Below, piece by piece: positions 7,597 to 16,570 of a stretch of 49,527 nt of DNA. Under the pieces are notes generated by a model. That model worked only from the letters and a program-made list of their open reading frames with translations. It was not told the origin of the DNA and did no database searches. The DNA is from Flavobacteriales bacterium. GTDB taxonomy: Bacteria; Bacteroidota; Bacteroidia; Flavobacteriales_F; PHOS-HE28. The translations under genes and the position numbers were made by a program. Location: NCBI GenBank assembly GCA_016787985.1, contig JAEUTC010000138.1, positions 1 to 49,527 of the forward strand, written 5' to 3'. Positions within the stretch are counted from its first letter, which is position 1; every line of letters starts with the position of its first letter.

Positions 7597-9627
7597 CTAG
7601 TCCTTCTTGGCAGTGAAGCGCTTGATCTGCACCGGAACCACGAACGGGTTGGAGTAGGTCTTCATGCGCACGAAGCCCTTGTCGTTCTTCGCGGAGAAGC
7701 GCACCAGCGAGTCAACGAAGTCGCTGAAGTCGTAGTACTTCTTCAACTCGCGCGTCTCGTCGTCGTTGTTCAGGTGGGCGATGAACCAGTTCTGGGTGTT
7801 CTTCAGGATGTTCGCGCTGATGGAGCTGACCTCCTGCGTGGCGTACACCATGCCGAGGTTGAGCTTGGCGCCTTCCTTCGCGATGCGGTTATAGATCTGG
7901 CTCAGGTCCTTCTCCTCCTTCTTCGGGAACAGGTTGTGCGCCTCCTCGAAGTAGAACTGGACGAAATTGTTCGGCACGTTCTTCACAAAACGGTCCATGG
8001 AGTCCGCAAAGAGCTGGCGACAGATGCGTTCGGAGTAGAGGTTCTGCACCACCGGATCACCCTGGCTCAGGTCCACGATCACGATCATGCCCTTGCGAAG
8101 CGCCTCGATGATCTCCACCTGGAAGGGCTTCTCCGTGGATGTCGTGTGCAGACCGAGAATGAGGTTGTTCTTGAGTTTGCGGTACCCCGAGATATTCGGG
8201 TTGCCGTTCGGCTGCCTGCGCCGGGTCAGGAAGACCAAGAGGGCCTTCAGGTCCTCATCCGCCCACTCGCGTCCTCGGTTACTCCGAGGATAGTTGGTGA
8301 TGTATGCGGAGTTCTCATAGTTGGTCCATACTTGGTCGAACCAGTTGGCTGCGTCCTCCAGGGTCACTCCATTCTCCGGTCCGATATCAGGCACCGACCC
8401 TTCGGTAACGAGTTGCTGACTGGAAGAGAACTTGACCTTGAAACCTTTGGGGGCGGTGAATCCTGCACGGTGAAGGCAAGCGAGATAGCAAGCGTGCTTG
8501 CGCTCGTAGCGCGTCTTGGCGCTCCGGTCATGCGGATCCTCGGGCGCAGACATGTCGATCGCGGTGAAGCTGCTCACATAGTCCGAAGTGTCCGTGCCGA
8601 GGAAGGAACGGATGAGTTCGAAGCCCGAAACCAGGTCGTTGTAGAAGTTCACCTTCATCACCTTGAAGCCCGGCTTCTCCAGCACCGAGTAGCGCACCAC
8701 CTTTTCCGCGAACAACTCGAAGATGGCCGTGCCCTCGTCCTGCATGTTCGGGTTGGCGTATTCCCCGTTGATGTCGAAGATCAACTGGCCCACGGGGTAC
8801 TTCGGTGCACCCGCCTTCGTGAACGGGTCCAGCACCTCCGCCAGTTCCTTCTCGCTTGCTGGTTCGTGCTTCAGCTCCTTGGGTGCTTTGTCGGAGATCT
8901 CCTTGCTAGTCTGAATGATGATCTTCACCGTGTTCGACTTGCCGGTGCGCGTCATCCCGAACAGCGCGGTGCGCTTGCCAAGGAAGTCCTTCGGATTGAT
9001 GTAGACCGGGACCTTGGCTTCGTTCTCGCGCTCGAAACGGCGGCTGGAGCTGTAGCGCACGGTGCCGAGCTCGAACTCGTTCTCGTTGCCTGCGATCTCG
9101 TCACCGGCGCGCTGGTTCACGATGAAGCGCAAAACGTCGGCGGTGGCCTTGTAGACCTTGTAGTTGTTCGCAGCGTAGAAGTTCTCCACGTCCGCGCCGA
9201 ACTCGATCTCGTCGCCGCCGCCGTACTTGTAGAAGGTGCCGAGCACCCGGCATTCCAGGCCGCTGAAGCTGAACTCCCAGCGTGTGAACTCGTCGAGCTT
9301 CTGACCCGGCCCCGCTGTCTCCAGGTTGTCCTTGTAGTACTCCACCATGGAGCTCACCACGTCGCGGTCGGTGGGCAGTGCGCTCGGCCCGATGGCGCGC
9401 AACAGCAGCACCTCCGCCGTCCCATGGTCGTTCGGGTTCTGGTAGAAGGCCAGCAGCAGGGTGCCCTGCGGAATGCCGCCCACCTTGTTCTTCCAGAAGT
9501 CGTTGATGAGCACATGCGCCCGCTCGTAGTTCAGGCTGTACGGCCGTCCGATGAACAGGTCCTCCTTGGCGCCCTCCTTCAGTATGTCCACCTGCGCGAT
9601 GGCCTTCAGCTGCGATTCGATGCTCAT
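7597..9627 (-). CDS. herA: HerA-like DNA translocase ATPase (DUF87)
   Basis: The protein is 676 residues. It has the Walker A motif FGMTRTGKSNTVK (about 224-231) and Walker B FYFEEAHNLFP (about 557-564), followed by the AKEGAKLNLGMVYATQE segment typical of HerA/FtsK-type ATPases. About 200 residues precede the ATPase core, where HerA proteins carry a small barrel (HAS) domain. HerA forms hexameric rings that pump DNA and drive NurA. Its start overlaps the methyltransferase stop by 4 bp and NurA follows after 3 bp, so the three are one translational unit. In bacteria, such HerA-nuclease pairs occur in phage-defence loci. Confidence 0.9.
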   Translation of the reverse strand: MSIESQLKAIAQVDILKEGAKEDLFIGRPYSLNYERAHVLINDFWKNKVGGIPQGTLLLAFYQNPNDHGTAEVLLLRAIGPSALPTDRDVVSSMVEYYKDNLETAGPGQKLDEFTRWEFSFSGLECRVLGTFYKYGGGDEIEFGADVENFYAANNYKVYKATADVLRFIVNQRAGDEIAGNENEFELGTVRYSSSRRFERENEAKVPVYINPKDFLGKRTALFGMTRTGKSNTVKIIIQTSKEISDKAPKELKHEPASEKELAEVLDPFTKAGAPKYPVGQLIFDINGEYANPNMQDEGTAIFELFAEKVVRYSVLEKPGFKVMKVNFYNDLVSGFELIRSFLGTDTSDYVSSFTAIDMSAPEDPHDRSAKTRYERKHACYLACLHRAGFTAPKGFKVKFSSSQQLVTEGSVPDIGPENGVTLEDAANWFDQVWTNYENSAYITNYPRSNRGREWADEDLKALLVFLTRRRQPNGNPNISGYRKLKNNLILGLHTTSTEKPFQVEIIEALRKGMIVIVDLSQGDPVVQNLYSERICRQLFADSMDRFVKNVPNNFVQFYFEEAHNLFPKKEEKDLSQIYNRIAKEGAKLNLGMVYATQEVSSISANILKNTQNWFIAHLNNDDETRELKKYYDFSDFVDSLVRFSAKNDKGFVRMKTYSNPFVVPVQIKRFTAKKD

Positions 9628-10628
9628 GCTCTGGTCTTCTTCTTAGTGGTGGACTTCACTTTCACCGCCTTCTTCTTGGCCTCCTTCAAGGCCGGGTCCT
9701 TCAGCCGGATCTTCGCCTGCGCGATGTACTCCTCGCTCAGCTCACAGCCGATCCACCTCCGCGCCGCCTTCTCCGCCGCATACAACGTGGTGCCGCTACC
9801 TGCGAATGGATCGAACACCAGGTCGCTGGGTGCGGTGAGGAACTGGATGAAGAAGTCGGCCACGCCCATGTGCATCCGCGCCGGATGGGGCGTGATGCCC
9901 TTGGCACGACAAGCGCGCATGAACGGGTCGTTGGAGTTGGTGTTCGAGAAGGACAGGACGTTGTGCGGCAGGCGCGGGTCGCGGTGGTTGTCCAGCGGTT
10001 CCAGCTCCAGCAGATTGTGGGCGATGGAGCCTCCGTGGTCCTTCAGGAACCCGTTCGTGGAGATGTGGTGTTCGCTCGGGCGGCCGCCTGCGTTGTAGGT
10101 GCCGCGCTTCAACAGCTGCTGCATGCTCTTGCTGTACGGCCTCAGCACCTTGGTGTTGTCCGCCTTCGGGAAGTCGTCCTTCGCCATCCACCAGATGTGC
10201 GTGTAGCTGTCCACCGTCCGTATCCGGTTCACCGTCACCCACTGCGCCGGGCTGGGCAACTTGCTCGGATTGTAACAGATGAACTCCTGCACCAGCCGGA
10301 GGTCCGCTGCTTTAACGAAGCCGAGCAAGGATTCCAGATGCAAGAGCGATTGCACTGGGCGGTGGGGCTCCCACGCATTGCCGATCTCCATCACGATGGA
10401 GCCCTTTGGCGACAGCAACTCCTTGTACAAGGGCGCCAGCTCCGTGAACCACTTCTTGTACGCCTCCCCCTGCAGGTTGCCGTACTTTTTCTTCTGGTTC
10501 AACGGGTAGGGCGGCGAGGTGAGGATGAGGTCCACCGAACCCCTTAGGCCATCCTTCAGCGCCTCTTTGGCGAACTTGGTGGAGTCCATATGGTAGAGCT
10601 CGCCTTGGGAAGTGCTTAGTACCAGCAT
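9624..10628 (-). CDS. DNA methyltransferase, beta-type, TSPPY signature (probable N4-cytosine)
   Basis: The protein is 334 residues. The catalytic motif TSPPYP (37-42) comes before the SAM-binding motif DPFAGSGTT (273-281), the order of beta-class amino-methyltransferases. TSPPY is more often linked to N4-methylcytosine than to N6-methyladenine, so m4C is likely but not proven. The HPARMHMGVADFFIQF segment before the SAM motif is usual for this group. The C-terminus is a lysine-rich tail, probably for DNA binding. It lies 23 bp after the secreted protein's gene and overlaps herA by 4 bp. It would mark host DNA or license the HerA-NurA machinery. A second methyltransferase is encoded upstream in the same run. 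Confidence 0.9.
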   Translation of the reverse strand: MLVLSTSQGELYHMDSTKFAKEALKDGLRGSVDLILTSPPYPLNQKKKYGNLQGEAYKKWFTELAPLYKELLSPKGSIVMEIGNAWEPHRPVQSLLHLESLLGFVKAADLRLVQEFICYNPSKLPSPAQWVTVNRIRTVDSYTHIWWMAKDDFPKADNTKVLRPYSKSMQQLLKRGTYNAGGRPSEHHISTNGFLKDHGGSIAHNLLELEPLDNHRDPRLPHNVLSFSNTNSNDPFMRACRAKGITPHPARMHMGVADFFIQFLTAPSDLVFDPFAGSGTTLYAAEKAARRWIGCELSEEYIAQAKIRLKDPALKEAKKKAVKVKSTTKKKTRA

Positions 10629-10651
10629 GGGCCTGCTATTCTTATACGGAT

Positions 10652-12925
10652 CTACTTTTTCGGAGCGACCACCAAGATGAGCTGGATGTTCCGATGCGCC
10701 TCGCCGCGCTCCGGCACCTCAACCCCCGCCGTGTACAACGAACCGCTCATCATTCCAGGCCACTGGTAAGGTTGGTTGTTCAGGATGTAACGAGCGTAAA
10801 AGGCGCGTGCATATGCGAGCTCCACGTTCTGATTCGCGGTTTCCGGCACCTCACTGAAGTCCTCGATTATTTCGGGCGGATAGTTAAGCTTGGAGCGGAT
10901 GGGCGTGTTGTCCGCAGAGCCGATTATACGCATGCTAAGTGGCGCAAAACCGTTGTCACTCCTGAAGTAGTTCTCCTCCACGAATGTGGCAAAGAGCTCC
11001 ACGGCGGGTATACACTCGGGATAGATGCAGCTGCCCAACGGGAATCCATAGGAGCAAGCTCGCGCAGCTACCTTATCATCCCTTTTTCCGGCCTTGGAAG
11101 GTTCCTCCACAGGCTTACCACCGCTGAACCGGAGTTTCAGGACGAGGCTGTCCTCATAGGAGGTATAGGTGAAGTCCCATTTCGGCAACCGCTCGAGTGC
11201 CTGGATCGACTTTACACGGCTTGCCCAGCTGCTTCGCATTTTCTCGGCATGTGCGATGTTCGCCGTGCGCTTCTTTGCCGGGTCGGGCTGCTTGGCCTTC
11301 TTGATCCGGTTGAGCATCGCGCTTGCATCGGCAGGTGTGAGACACTCGTTCTTCTCTAAGATGTCGGCAACCTCCTCGTAGGAGAGAGGGGATCGCAGCA
11401 TCTGTGCTTCGATGCTGTCGACCATGGTCCGGCTCAGCCGCCGTGTGGCCAGATCAAGGTCCTCCACTTGTTCCTTCCAAGCGCGGGGATAATCGGGCAC
11501 GCGGGCCACAATCTCCCGCCAGTCTGCCAGGTCGCTCAGAAGCGTATCGAGCTTACAGAGGCTGCGGCTCTGGGCTACAGTGTCCGCTTTCGCACGCTCC
11601 ATCATGAGCTGGTGGTGGCTCAGCACAAAAAGCTCCTGGGCGAACTCCACCACCTGCGGGCGGCTCACTCCAGCCTCGGAGAGCACCTGCATCTCTTCCT
11701 CCGAGAGGTAGTCCACGCGGCGGTTGAACTCGGCGACTTTCGTTCGGTAGTCCAATTTGCTTCTGTCCGGTTCCTTGCCCTTGGACCGGCAGTACTCCTC
11801 GTGTATGCAGCGCATCATCGGAACCAGGGTTCCGAAGCCGATGTTGTTGCTAGCATCCTCCTGCTCCTTCTGGGACATGTCGTACACATCCCGGATGTCC
11901 AGGTTTCCCATGTGGCAAAGACTGTCCGGATCCGTGTACTCCTCGAGCCGGTACGCCCTCCACCTCCCGAGCATGGCCACCATCCGATCGTGCAACGGGA
12001 TTGAGGTCTCGAGCCGGCTGTAATCAACAGGGGTCGGCTCGGTAACAGGGAGTGCCTCGCGCTCCACGGCCGGCATCCTCGCCCTGCAAGCAAGCTGTCG
12101 AAGCTCTTCGCGTGTGGTAGTGGGTATTACACTGTGTGGCTGGTAGCGTGACCGGTCCATGAGATCAGGGGCGCGGATCACCCAGGCGATGAAACTCCGA
12201 CCATCCTTGGTAGGTAACACCCCCCCCACGATTCCGAGCATTCCGTCCTTCTTCCAATCCTCACCCCAGACAGGTCCCCCAACGAACCGGCGGATCACCT
12301 CCTGCGAGTTCAAGGAGTCAGTGATAGTCATGAAGTTACGGATGCGATCTGCCTTTAGGTATGAAGGGAGCGCACTCTTCCCCACTTTGGCCGCTTCGAG
12401 GGGCACGGCCCTCAGGTCCGAATATTCCGCGCTCCGTTTTGTGCCAACTGCTTGGAAGGATTCACTCTCTCCTGAAAGGGCCACGTACCAGAGCTTTTCC
12501 GGCAGCGGCTGCTCATCTACGAGCTCCAATCCTGCCGCGAACGGAAACTTCTTATCGAATGAAGCCTTGTTACCCTGGTCCGCCAGCGGTAGCAAGTGGC
12601 ATAAGTCGGCGTCCAAGTTGACCTTGGCGATGATCATGTTGATCCCATACTTCCGCTCACCCTTGATCCGGATGGATGACGCCCCGGCGATTGGACTATA
12701 AACGGTCCAAAGACCGGGTTGGTCAGCGATCTTGATCGCGAACTGGTGCACGGTGTCTGTCTGCGTTGTGCAGACCAGGCCGGTAGCCTCGATCTTGACG
12801 GTGTGCTCGGCTATCCTTTCTTGGGCGCTAAGACAGTGGGGCGTACAAACAGTAAGGAGGATGAGACCAAGGTAGGTATGGATCGCGCCTTTCACTTTGT
12901 GCCGCATGGTTGGCAGTTTGGACAT
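10652..12925 (-). CDS. Secreted protein: trypsin-fold-like N-terminal region and OmpA-like C-terminal domain
   Basis: The protein is 757 residues from the ATG at 12925; an ATG at 12907 is also possible, and both overlap the kinase gene. A signal peptide (HTYLGLILLTVCTPHCLSA, cut near AQE) predicts export. Residues about 40-240 read like a trypsin fold (IEATGLVCTT, DADLCHLLPL, then RRFVGGPVWGE and GIVGGVLP). The segment before GGPV lacks the serine of GDSGGP, so it is probably not an active protease. A long helical middle follows. The last 130 residues resemble an OmpA/MotB domain: MRIIGSADNTP, NVELAYARAFYARYIL and RNIQLILVV. It may anchor to peptidoglycan and sense or signal to the adjacent membrane kinase. 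The trypsin-like call is tentative, the OmpA-like call firmer. Confidence 0.6.
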   Translation of the reverse strand: MSKLPTMRHKVKGAIHTYLGLILLTVCTPHCLSAQERIAEHTVKIEATGLVCTTQTDTVHQFAIKIADQPGLWTVYSPIAGASSIRIKGERKYGINMIIAKVNLDADLCHLLPLADQGNKASFDKKFPFAAGLELVDEQPLPEKLWYVALSGESESFQAVGTKRSAEYSDLRAVPLEAAKVGKSALPSYLKADRIRNFMTITDSLNSQEVIRRFVGGPVWGEDWKKDGMLGIVGGVLPTKDGRSFIAWVIRAPDLMDRSRYQPHSVIPTTTREELRQLACRARMPAVEREALPVTEPTPVDYSRLETSIPLHDRMVAMLGRWRAYRLEEYTDPDSLCHMGNLDIRDVYDMSQKEQEDASNNIGFGTLVPMMRCIHEEYCRSKGKEPDRSKLDYRTKVAEFNRRVDYLSEEEMQVLSEAGVSRPQVVEFAQELFVLSHHQLMMERAKADTVAQSRSLCKLDTLLSDLADWREIVARVPDYPRAWKEQVEDLDLATRRLSRTMVDSIEAQMLRSPLSYEEVADILEKNECLTPADASAMLNRIKKAKQPDPAKKRTANIAHAEKMRSSWASRVKSIQALERLPKWDFTYTSYEDSLVLKLRFSGGKPVEEPSKAGKRDDKVAARACSYGFPLGSCIYPECIPAVELFATFVEENYFRSDNGFAPLSMRIIGSADNTPIRSKLNYPPEIIEDFSEVPETANQNVELAYARAFYARYILNNQPYQWPGMMSGSLYTAGVEVPERGEAHRNIQLILVVAPKK

Positions 12926-14775
12926 ATGGGTATGTGAATGCTCTGGGTAACCGACATACGGGGTGTGGCGCCATTCACGGCGACCTTGAAGTCCAACTGC
13001 GTCTTGCCGCCGAGGTCACTTGGCGGCCGCAGCCGGAACGACACCCTGCCCGCCTCATCCGTGCGCACGCTGTACGCACCCGAAGGTTCGATGGTCGGCT
13101 TGGGAGAGGCGATCCATGAGACTGGTGTGGTCAGGCCGAGTACCACAGATCTGTTCTTGACAGGTTCCCCTGATGGAGTAACTACTTGGATGTTGATCAC
13201 TGGATCGCGCGCCCCCGGACATTTCGCAGGAGTCATGTAACCGGGACTTTCAAGCACTGTTACCTTGAGCTTCTCGGTGTCATGGAGATCGCCCGTGGAA
13301 GGCACGAAATCCGGTGGCGGTTCATTTCCTGAAGGCAGTGTGATGCTCTCGGTGCCGCCAATGCCGTCCCCATTATTGTCTTTGTAGTAGTGTATATCAC
13401 CAGCAGGCAGTTCAGCCGTTCGAGCATCTGGGTAATGAACTGGTGCCGGATCCTCGGTGCGCGCCTGTTCCTGTGTAGCGTTGTCCATTTGGTCGACCGG
13501 AAGGGCTGACCCGACCGGATGTCCCACATCGGTCCTACTTCCCGCAGCCGCATCCAGATCGGGGCTGATCGCGACCTGGCGTTCAGCCTCTGCTCGTTCC
13601 CCAGGCCTGTCTCGGTTTGTAAGGAAGAGAGCCAATGAGAATGCCCCAACCGCAAGGAACAGGATGGCTAGCACCCTGTTCCTTCTTCCGAGGGGAAGCC
13701 GTAACGGACTGCCTGTTCTTTGTTGAGGGGTGTTTGTTGGCCCCGTCCTTACAACAGGACTGCCGACAGGTCCTGTGCGAAGGTTCGATGCTGAGCCGAT
13801 GGCAAATCCGCCGTTCGCGATGTACTGGGAAAAGACCTGGTACCATTGCTCAGCACTCGGGCGTGCGATTGCACGAACAGGCATCGCGAATGCCTCTTGG
13901 AATAGTTGTTGGACCACGACCGGCAGCTTCTTGAATAGGGCATGCGGCGGCGGTATCGAGCTAAGCAATGAAGCGTTCGGCCCGTGCACGAAGAGATGTT
14001 GCGCAATCTTGCCCTGAAGCGTATCGGCAGCCGAACCCTGGGCCCTCGCGGTAGCAGCATACGGATGAACTCCGACCAGGATCTCGTAAAGACAGACCGC
14101 AAGTGCGAATAGGTCCCATTGAATCGGAACAGGCGTGCCGTGCACATGAGACTTTGCCTCTGGTGGACTATACTCAGGTGTGAAGAGGTGGGCAGGATAG
14201 ATGACCTTTCCGTTCCGGATGATCTGAAGCGAATCAAGATCAACCACACAGACCCGGCCGTCAGATGAAAGCAGAATGTTCTGCGGCTTCAGGTCACCGA
14301 GACAGTACTGGCCTGATTCATGGACACGGTGAATAGCTATCGCCACGTTCGCACAGATCTTCGCCCTGAGCATGAGCGCATCCTTGTGAGACCGATCGAA
14401 CTTTCGCCAGATCGGGGGCAGCCTTGGGGACAGCTTAAGCGTTGATACTTCGTACAGCTGTACGGAGCCAGATGGTGCCTGGGGCATGGCGAATCCCACG
14501 AATGCTCCCCTGCGATCGAACAACGTATGCGTGGGCCATGCCAGTGAATAGGTGGGGCCGAGCACAGGACTGGGGGCGTTCAAGGTCATGTAGTCGACCT
14601 TGCTCTGCATTTGCGGGCTCCTCGCGGAGTTATCGTACAACTTCGCGCAATGCGATGTGGTCAAGCTGGACTTCACGAACCGGCACACAACCCCCGCACC
14701 GCCTTTCCCAAGCGTTGAAGAGGTATCGACAACATGGACGTTGCCGTGGTTGTCAGTGATCTGCTCGGTCGGCAT
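12892..14775 (-). CDS. Membrane-spanning Ser/Thr protein kinase (TerY-P triad type)
   Basis: The protein is 627 residues. The kinase domain has a glycine loop GKGGAGVV (23-30), lysine K45, the catalytic loop GDLKPQN (160-166) and VVDLDSLQI (DLD at 179-181 in place of DFG). The pattern GDLKPxN...DxDS is typical of kinases that travel with a PP2C phosphatase and a TerY-like vWA protein. A single membrane helix follows (about 367-386). The remaining 240 residues lie outside the cytoplasm: an acidic linker, an Ig/Big-like domain near 500-600 and a CPNCQPC end. The phosphatase gene ends 6 bp upstream, and the secreted gene starts within this gene's 3' end. It is likely the phosphorylating arm of the switch; its target is unknown. 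Confidence 0.85.
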   Translation of the reverse strand: MPTEQITDNHGNVHVVDTSSTLGKGGAGVVCRFVKSSLTTSHCAKLYDNSARSPQMQSKVDYMTLNAPSPVLGPTYSLAWPTHTLFDRRGAFVGFAMPQAPSGSVQLYEVSTLKLSPRLPPIWRKFDRSHKDALMLRAKICANVAIAIHRVHESGQYCLGDLKPQNILLSSDGRVCVVDLDSLQIIRNGKVIYPAHLFTPEYSPPEAKSHVHGTPVPIQWDLFALAVCLYEILVGVHPYAATARAQGSAADTLQGKIAQHLFVHGPNASLLSSIPPPHALFKKLPVVVQQLFQEAFAMPVRAIARPSAEQWYQVFSQYIANGGFAIGSASNLRTGPVGSPVVRTGPTNTPQQRTGSPLRLPLGRRNRVLAILFLAVGAFSLALFLTNRDRPGERAEAERQVAISPDLDAAAGSRTDVGHPVGSALPVDQMDNATQEQARTEDPAPVHYPDARTAELPAGDIHYYKDNNGDGIGGTESITLPSGNEPPPDFVPSTGDLHDTEKLKVTVLESPGYMTPAKCPGARDPVINIQVVTPSGEPVKNRSVVLGLTTPVSWIASPKPTIEPSGAYSVRTDEAGRVSFRLRPPSDLGGKTQLDFKVAVNGATPRMSVTQSIHIPICPNCQPCGTK

Positions 14776-14781
14776 GCGCGC

Positions 14782-15738
14782 TCATGTTTGCTGCTCCTCC
14801 AACAGGCAAGCCAGTACCAAGGTCTTGTCGTCATGCTCAAGCTTCATGGCCGGAGTTCCTTCCTTCAGGAATCTGGACCAGGCCGCATTCAGTTCATCTT
14901 GGAGGGCTGACTTGGTGAGCACGCTCGATCGGAGCGGAGTGAAGAAGCGTTGGAACGGAGTGTTCGGATCGGTCCACTTGGTCGTGGCCATATCCATCAC
15001 GCTGCACTCGAAGGCGTGCTTCTCCATGCCATCCGTGAGCAAGGCGACCGCGCGGATCGGGCCCTCGTAAACGGCGAACTCAGGGATCGGTACGCCGTTC
15101 GCAGACTTCTCAAGTGCATCCCACTTTGAGCTGACGAACACGGTCTGGTTCGGCTCCTCACCCTTGTGCGGTCTCATCGCTGCGACCCACTCATTGGCTG
15201 CGTTCAGGTATGCGCCGCGCCCATCACCGAGGTGGCCCACGAGTAAGCCCGACGTGGAGAACAGGGCAACGCTCAGGGTGGCGTTGAACTCAGATGATTC
15301 CAGCCCCTGTTCAACAGCCCGCCCCCTTAACTCTTCGCGCATACGCGCGAACGCCGCATTGCCGATCCTTGCCCACTCCTCCACTGATGGAAGGCCCTTG
15401 GACAGATCGAGCACTCTCGTCTTAACCAGCTCGGCGATCAGGCCTGGGGCAATGGTTGTGCACAGCAAGGCTGACCCACGCTGTGAATTGGGCGAGCTGC
15501 CGGCCCCGTCGGAGGTGATCATGAGGAGCCAGGACCGGTCGATCGAGATCACAGTGAAACAGTCCTGGCAAGGAAGCCCGTTCAGGATGTGGCTGTGGCC
15601 GGGGACTGAATCACCGACTATGACCCAGTCTTGGGTTCTGGCGGGGGCATCCGCTGGCTCTTGCGATAAGGGCGAAGGAGGTGCGTCGTCCATGGATGAA
15701 CCAGTTCGGTTTCTAAACAACCGTTGGAGAAGACCCAT
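14782..15738 (-). CDS. PP2C-type protein phosphatase (TerY-P triad type)
   Basis: The protein is 318 residues from the ATG at 15738. An in-frame TTG at 15774 would overlap the vWA gene and is less likely. PP2C metal-binding motifs are present: D59 in LPCQDCF, D77-G78 in ITSDGAGSS, then VGHLGDGRGAYL and ALLTDGMEKHA. This is the short phosphatase form that accompanies vWA and kinase genes in TerY-P triads. It should remove phosphate from serine or threonine, most likely on targets of the neighbouring kinase. It starts 11 bp after the vWA stop and ends 6 bp before the kinase start. No signal peptide or membrane helix is seen, so it is cytoplasmic. Confidence 0.85.
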   Translation of the reverse strand: MGLLQRLFRNRTGSSMDDAPPSPLSQEPADAPARTQDWVIVGDSVPGHSHILNGLPCQDCFTVISIDRSWLLMITSDGAGSSPNSQRGSALLCTTIAPGLIAELVKTRVLDLSKGLPSVEEWARIGNAAFARMREELRGRAVEQGLESSEFNATLSVALFSTSGLLVGHLGDGRGAYLNAANEWVAAMRPHKGEEPNQTVFVSSKWDALEKSANGVPIPEFAVYEGPIRAVALLTDGMEKHAFECSVMDMATTKWTDPNTPFQRFFTPLRSSVLTKSALQDELNAAWSRFLKEGTPAMKLEHDDKTLVLACLLEEQQT

Positions 15739-15749
15739 CGGCTCTGTGC

Positions 15750-16424
15750 TTATACCTGAAAGCCCTGCATCCAATTACTTGGACTCGGCAGGTTGGTCTT
15801 CTCCCCCTCCTTGGAGTTCGCGATCATGGACATCGAGGCGCTGAGCCACTTGAAGAACTCGGCAAAGCGCAGACCGTTGAGCATCGCTGGCGGAGTGGTG
15901 GGATGCGAAACCCTGGTCAACATCTGCATGTCCGCTGATGTCACACCGAGCGCGTAGAAGTGAAAGCTCTTCGCATCCACCCGGCTTTGGATCTCATTTT
16001 TCATCCACTCGATGTCCTGTCCCGGATCTGGCGCTCCATCCGTGATCAGAACGATCCAAGGGCGATAGTACGGTTGGCCGGTGCTCTTGTACCAGGCCTT
16101 GCGCGCATCGACCACCGCGATCGCTTCCTTCATCCCATCCACCATCTTCGTGGATCCCTTCACACTGAGCTGCGGCATCGTGAAGCTGCTGACCAGCGAG
16201 GGCGTGACAAGCGTCTCCACCGTGCTGGAGAACTCGACGATGCACACTTCAAGCCGGTTCGCTGTGGTGCTGTCTTGTTGTATGTCGGAGTAAAACTCCT
16301 GAAGGCCGCGATTCAATTCAGCGATAGGAGTGCCGGACATTGAGCCGGAGACATCCACAAGAAGTACAAGGAGACACTTCTGCTCGTAGTTGTCCGGGGA
16401 TTCGACGTTGAAATCAATTGCCAT
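15750..16424 (-). CDS. TerY-like von Willebrand factor A domain protein
   Basis: The protein is 224 residues and consists almost entirely of one vWA domain. The metal-ion-dependent adhesion site DVSGSMS is at 24-30. The conserved threonine falls in SVKGSTKMVDG and the aspartate in VLITDGAPDPG. TerY proteins bind partners through this metal site and are coded with a phosphatase and kinase, as here. It is the first gene after a 146-bp gap downstream of the res gene, the largest gap in the run. A second promoter there would be the natural place for separate control of the signalling genes, though I could not identify one. Confidence 0.88.
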   Translation of the reverse strand: MAIDFNVESPDNYEQKCLLVLLVDVSGSMSGTPIAELNRGLQEFYSDIQQDSTTANRLEVCIVEFSSTVETLVTPSLVSSFTMPQLSVKGSTKMVDGMKEAIAVVDARKAWYKSTGQPYYRPWIVLITDGAPDPGQDIEWMKNEIQSRVDAKSFHFYALGVTSADMQMLTRVSHPTTPPAMLNGLRFAEFFKWLSASMSMIANSKEGEKTNLPSPSNWMQGFQV

Positions 16425-16570
16425 GGTCGTGGGGGTTTTAATCCGTTAGTGTTTTGTGCAGTTGGTGTTTCCGTTCAGGTCCAGGCAGTATTGGCTGCAC
16501 AATGGACCTGATTCATCTCAGGTCTGAGTTTCGATTGAGCGTTGATCAATTGCATGTCTGTCCACTGCCA

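Noticed and set aside
7528..10098. An 856-codon forward open frame opposite herA and the methyltransferase
   Set aside because: It lies antisense to HerA and methyltransferase frames with clear motifs, and its own translation shows only low-complexity Val/Leu/His/Arg sequence. It is a shadow of codon bias.
10652..16424. A vWA-MoxR-trypsin type conflict system
   Set aside because: A vWA protein and a trypsin-like region are present, but no MoxR ATPase was seen. The trypsin-like region lacks the serine motif and sits in a secreted protein.
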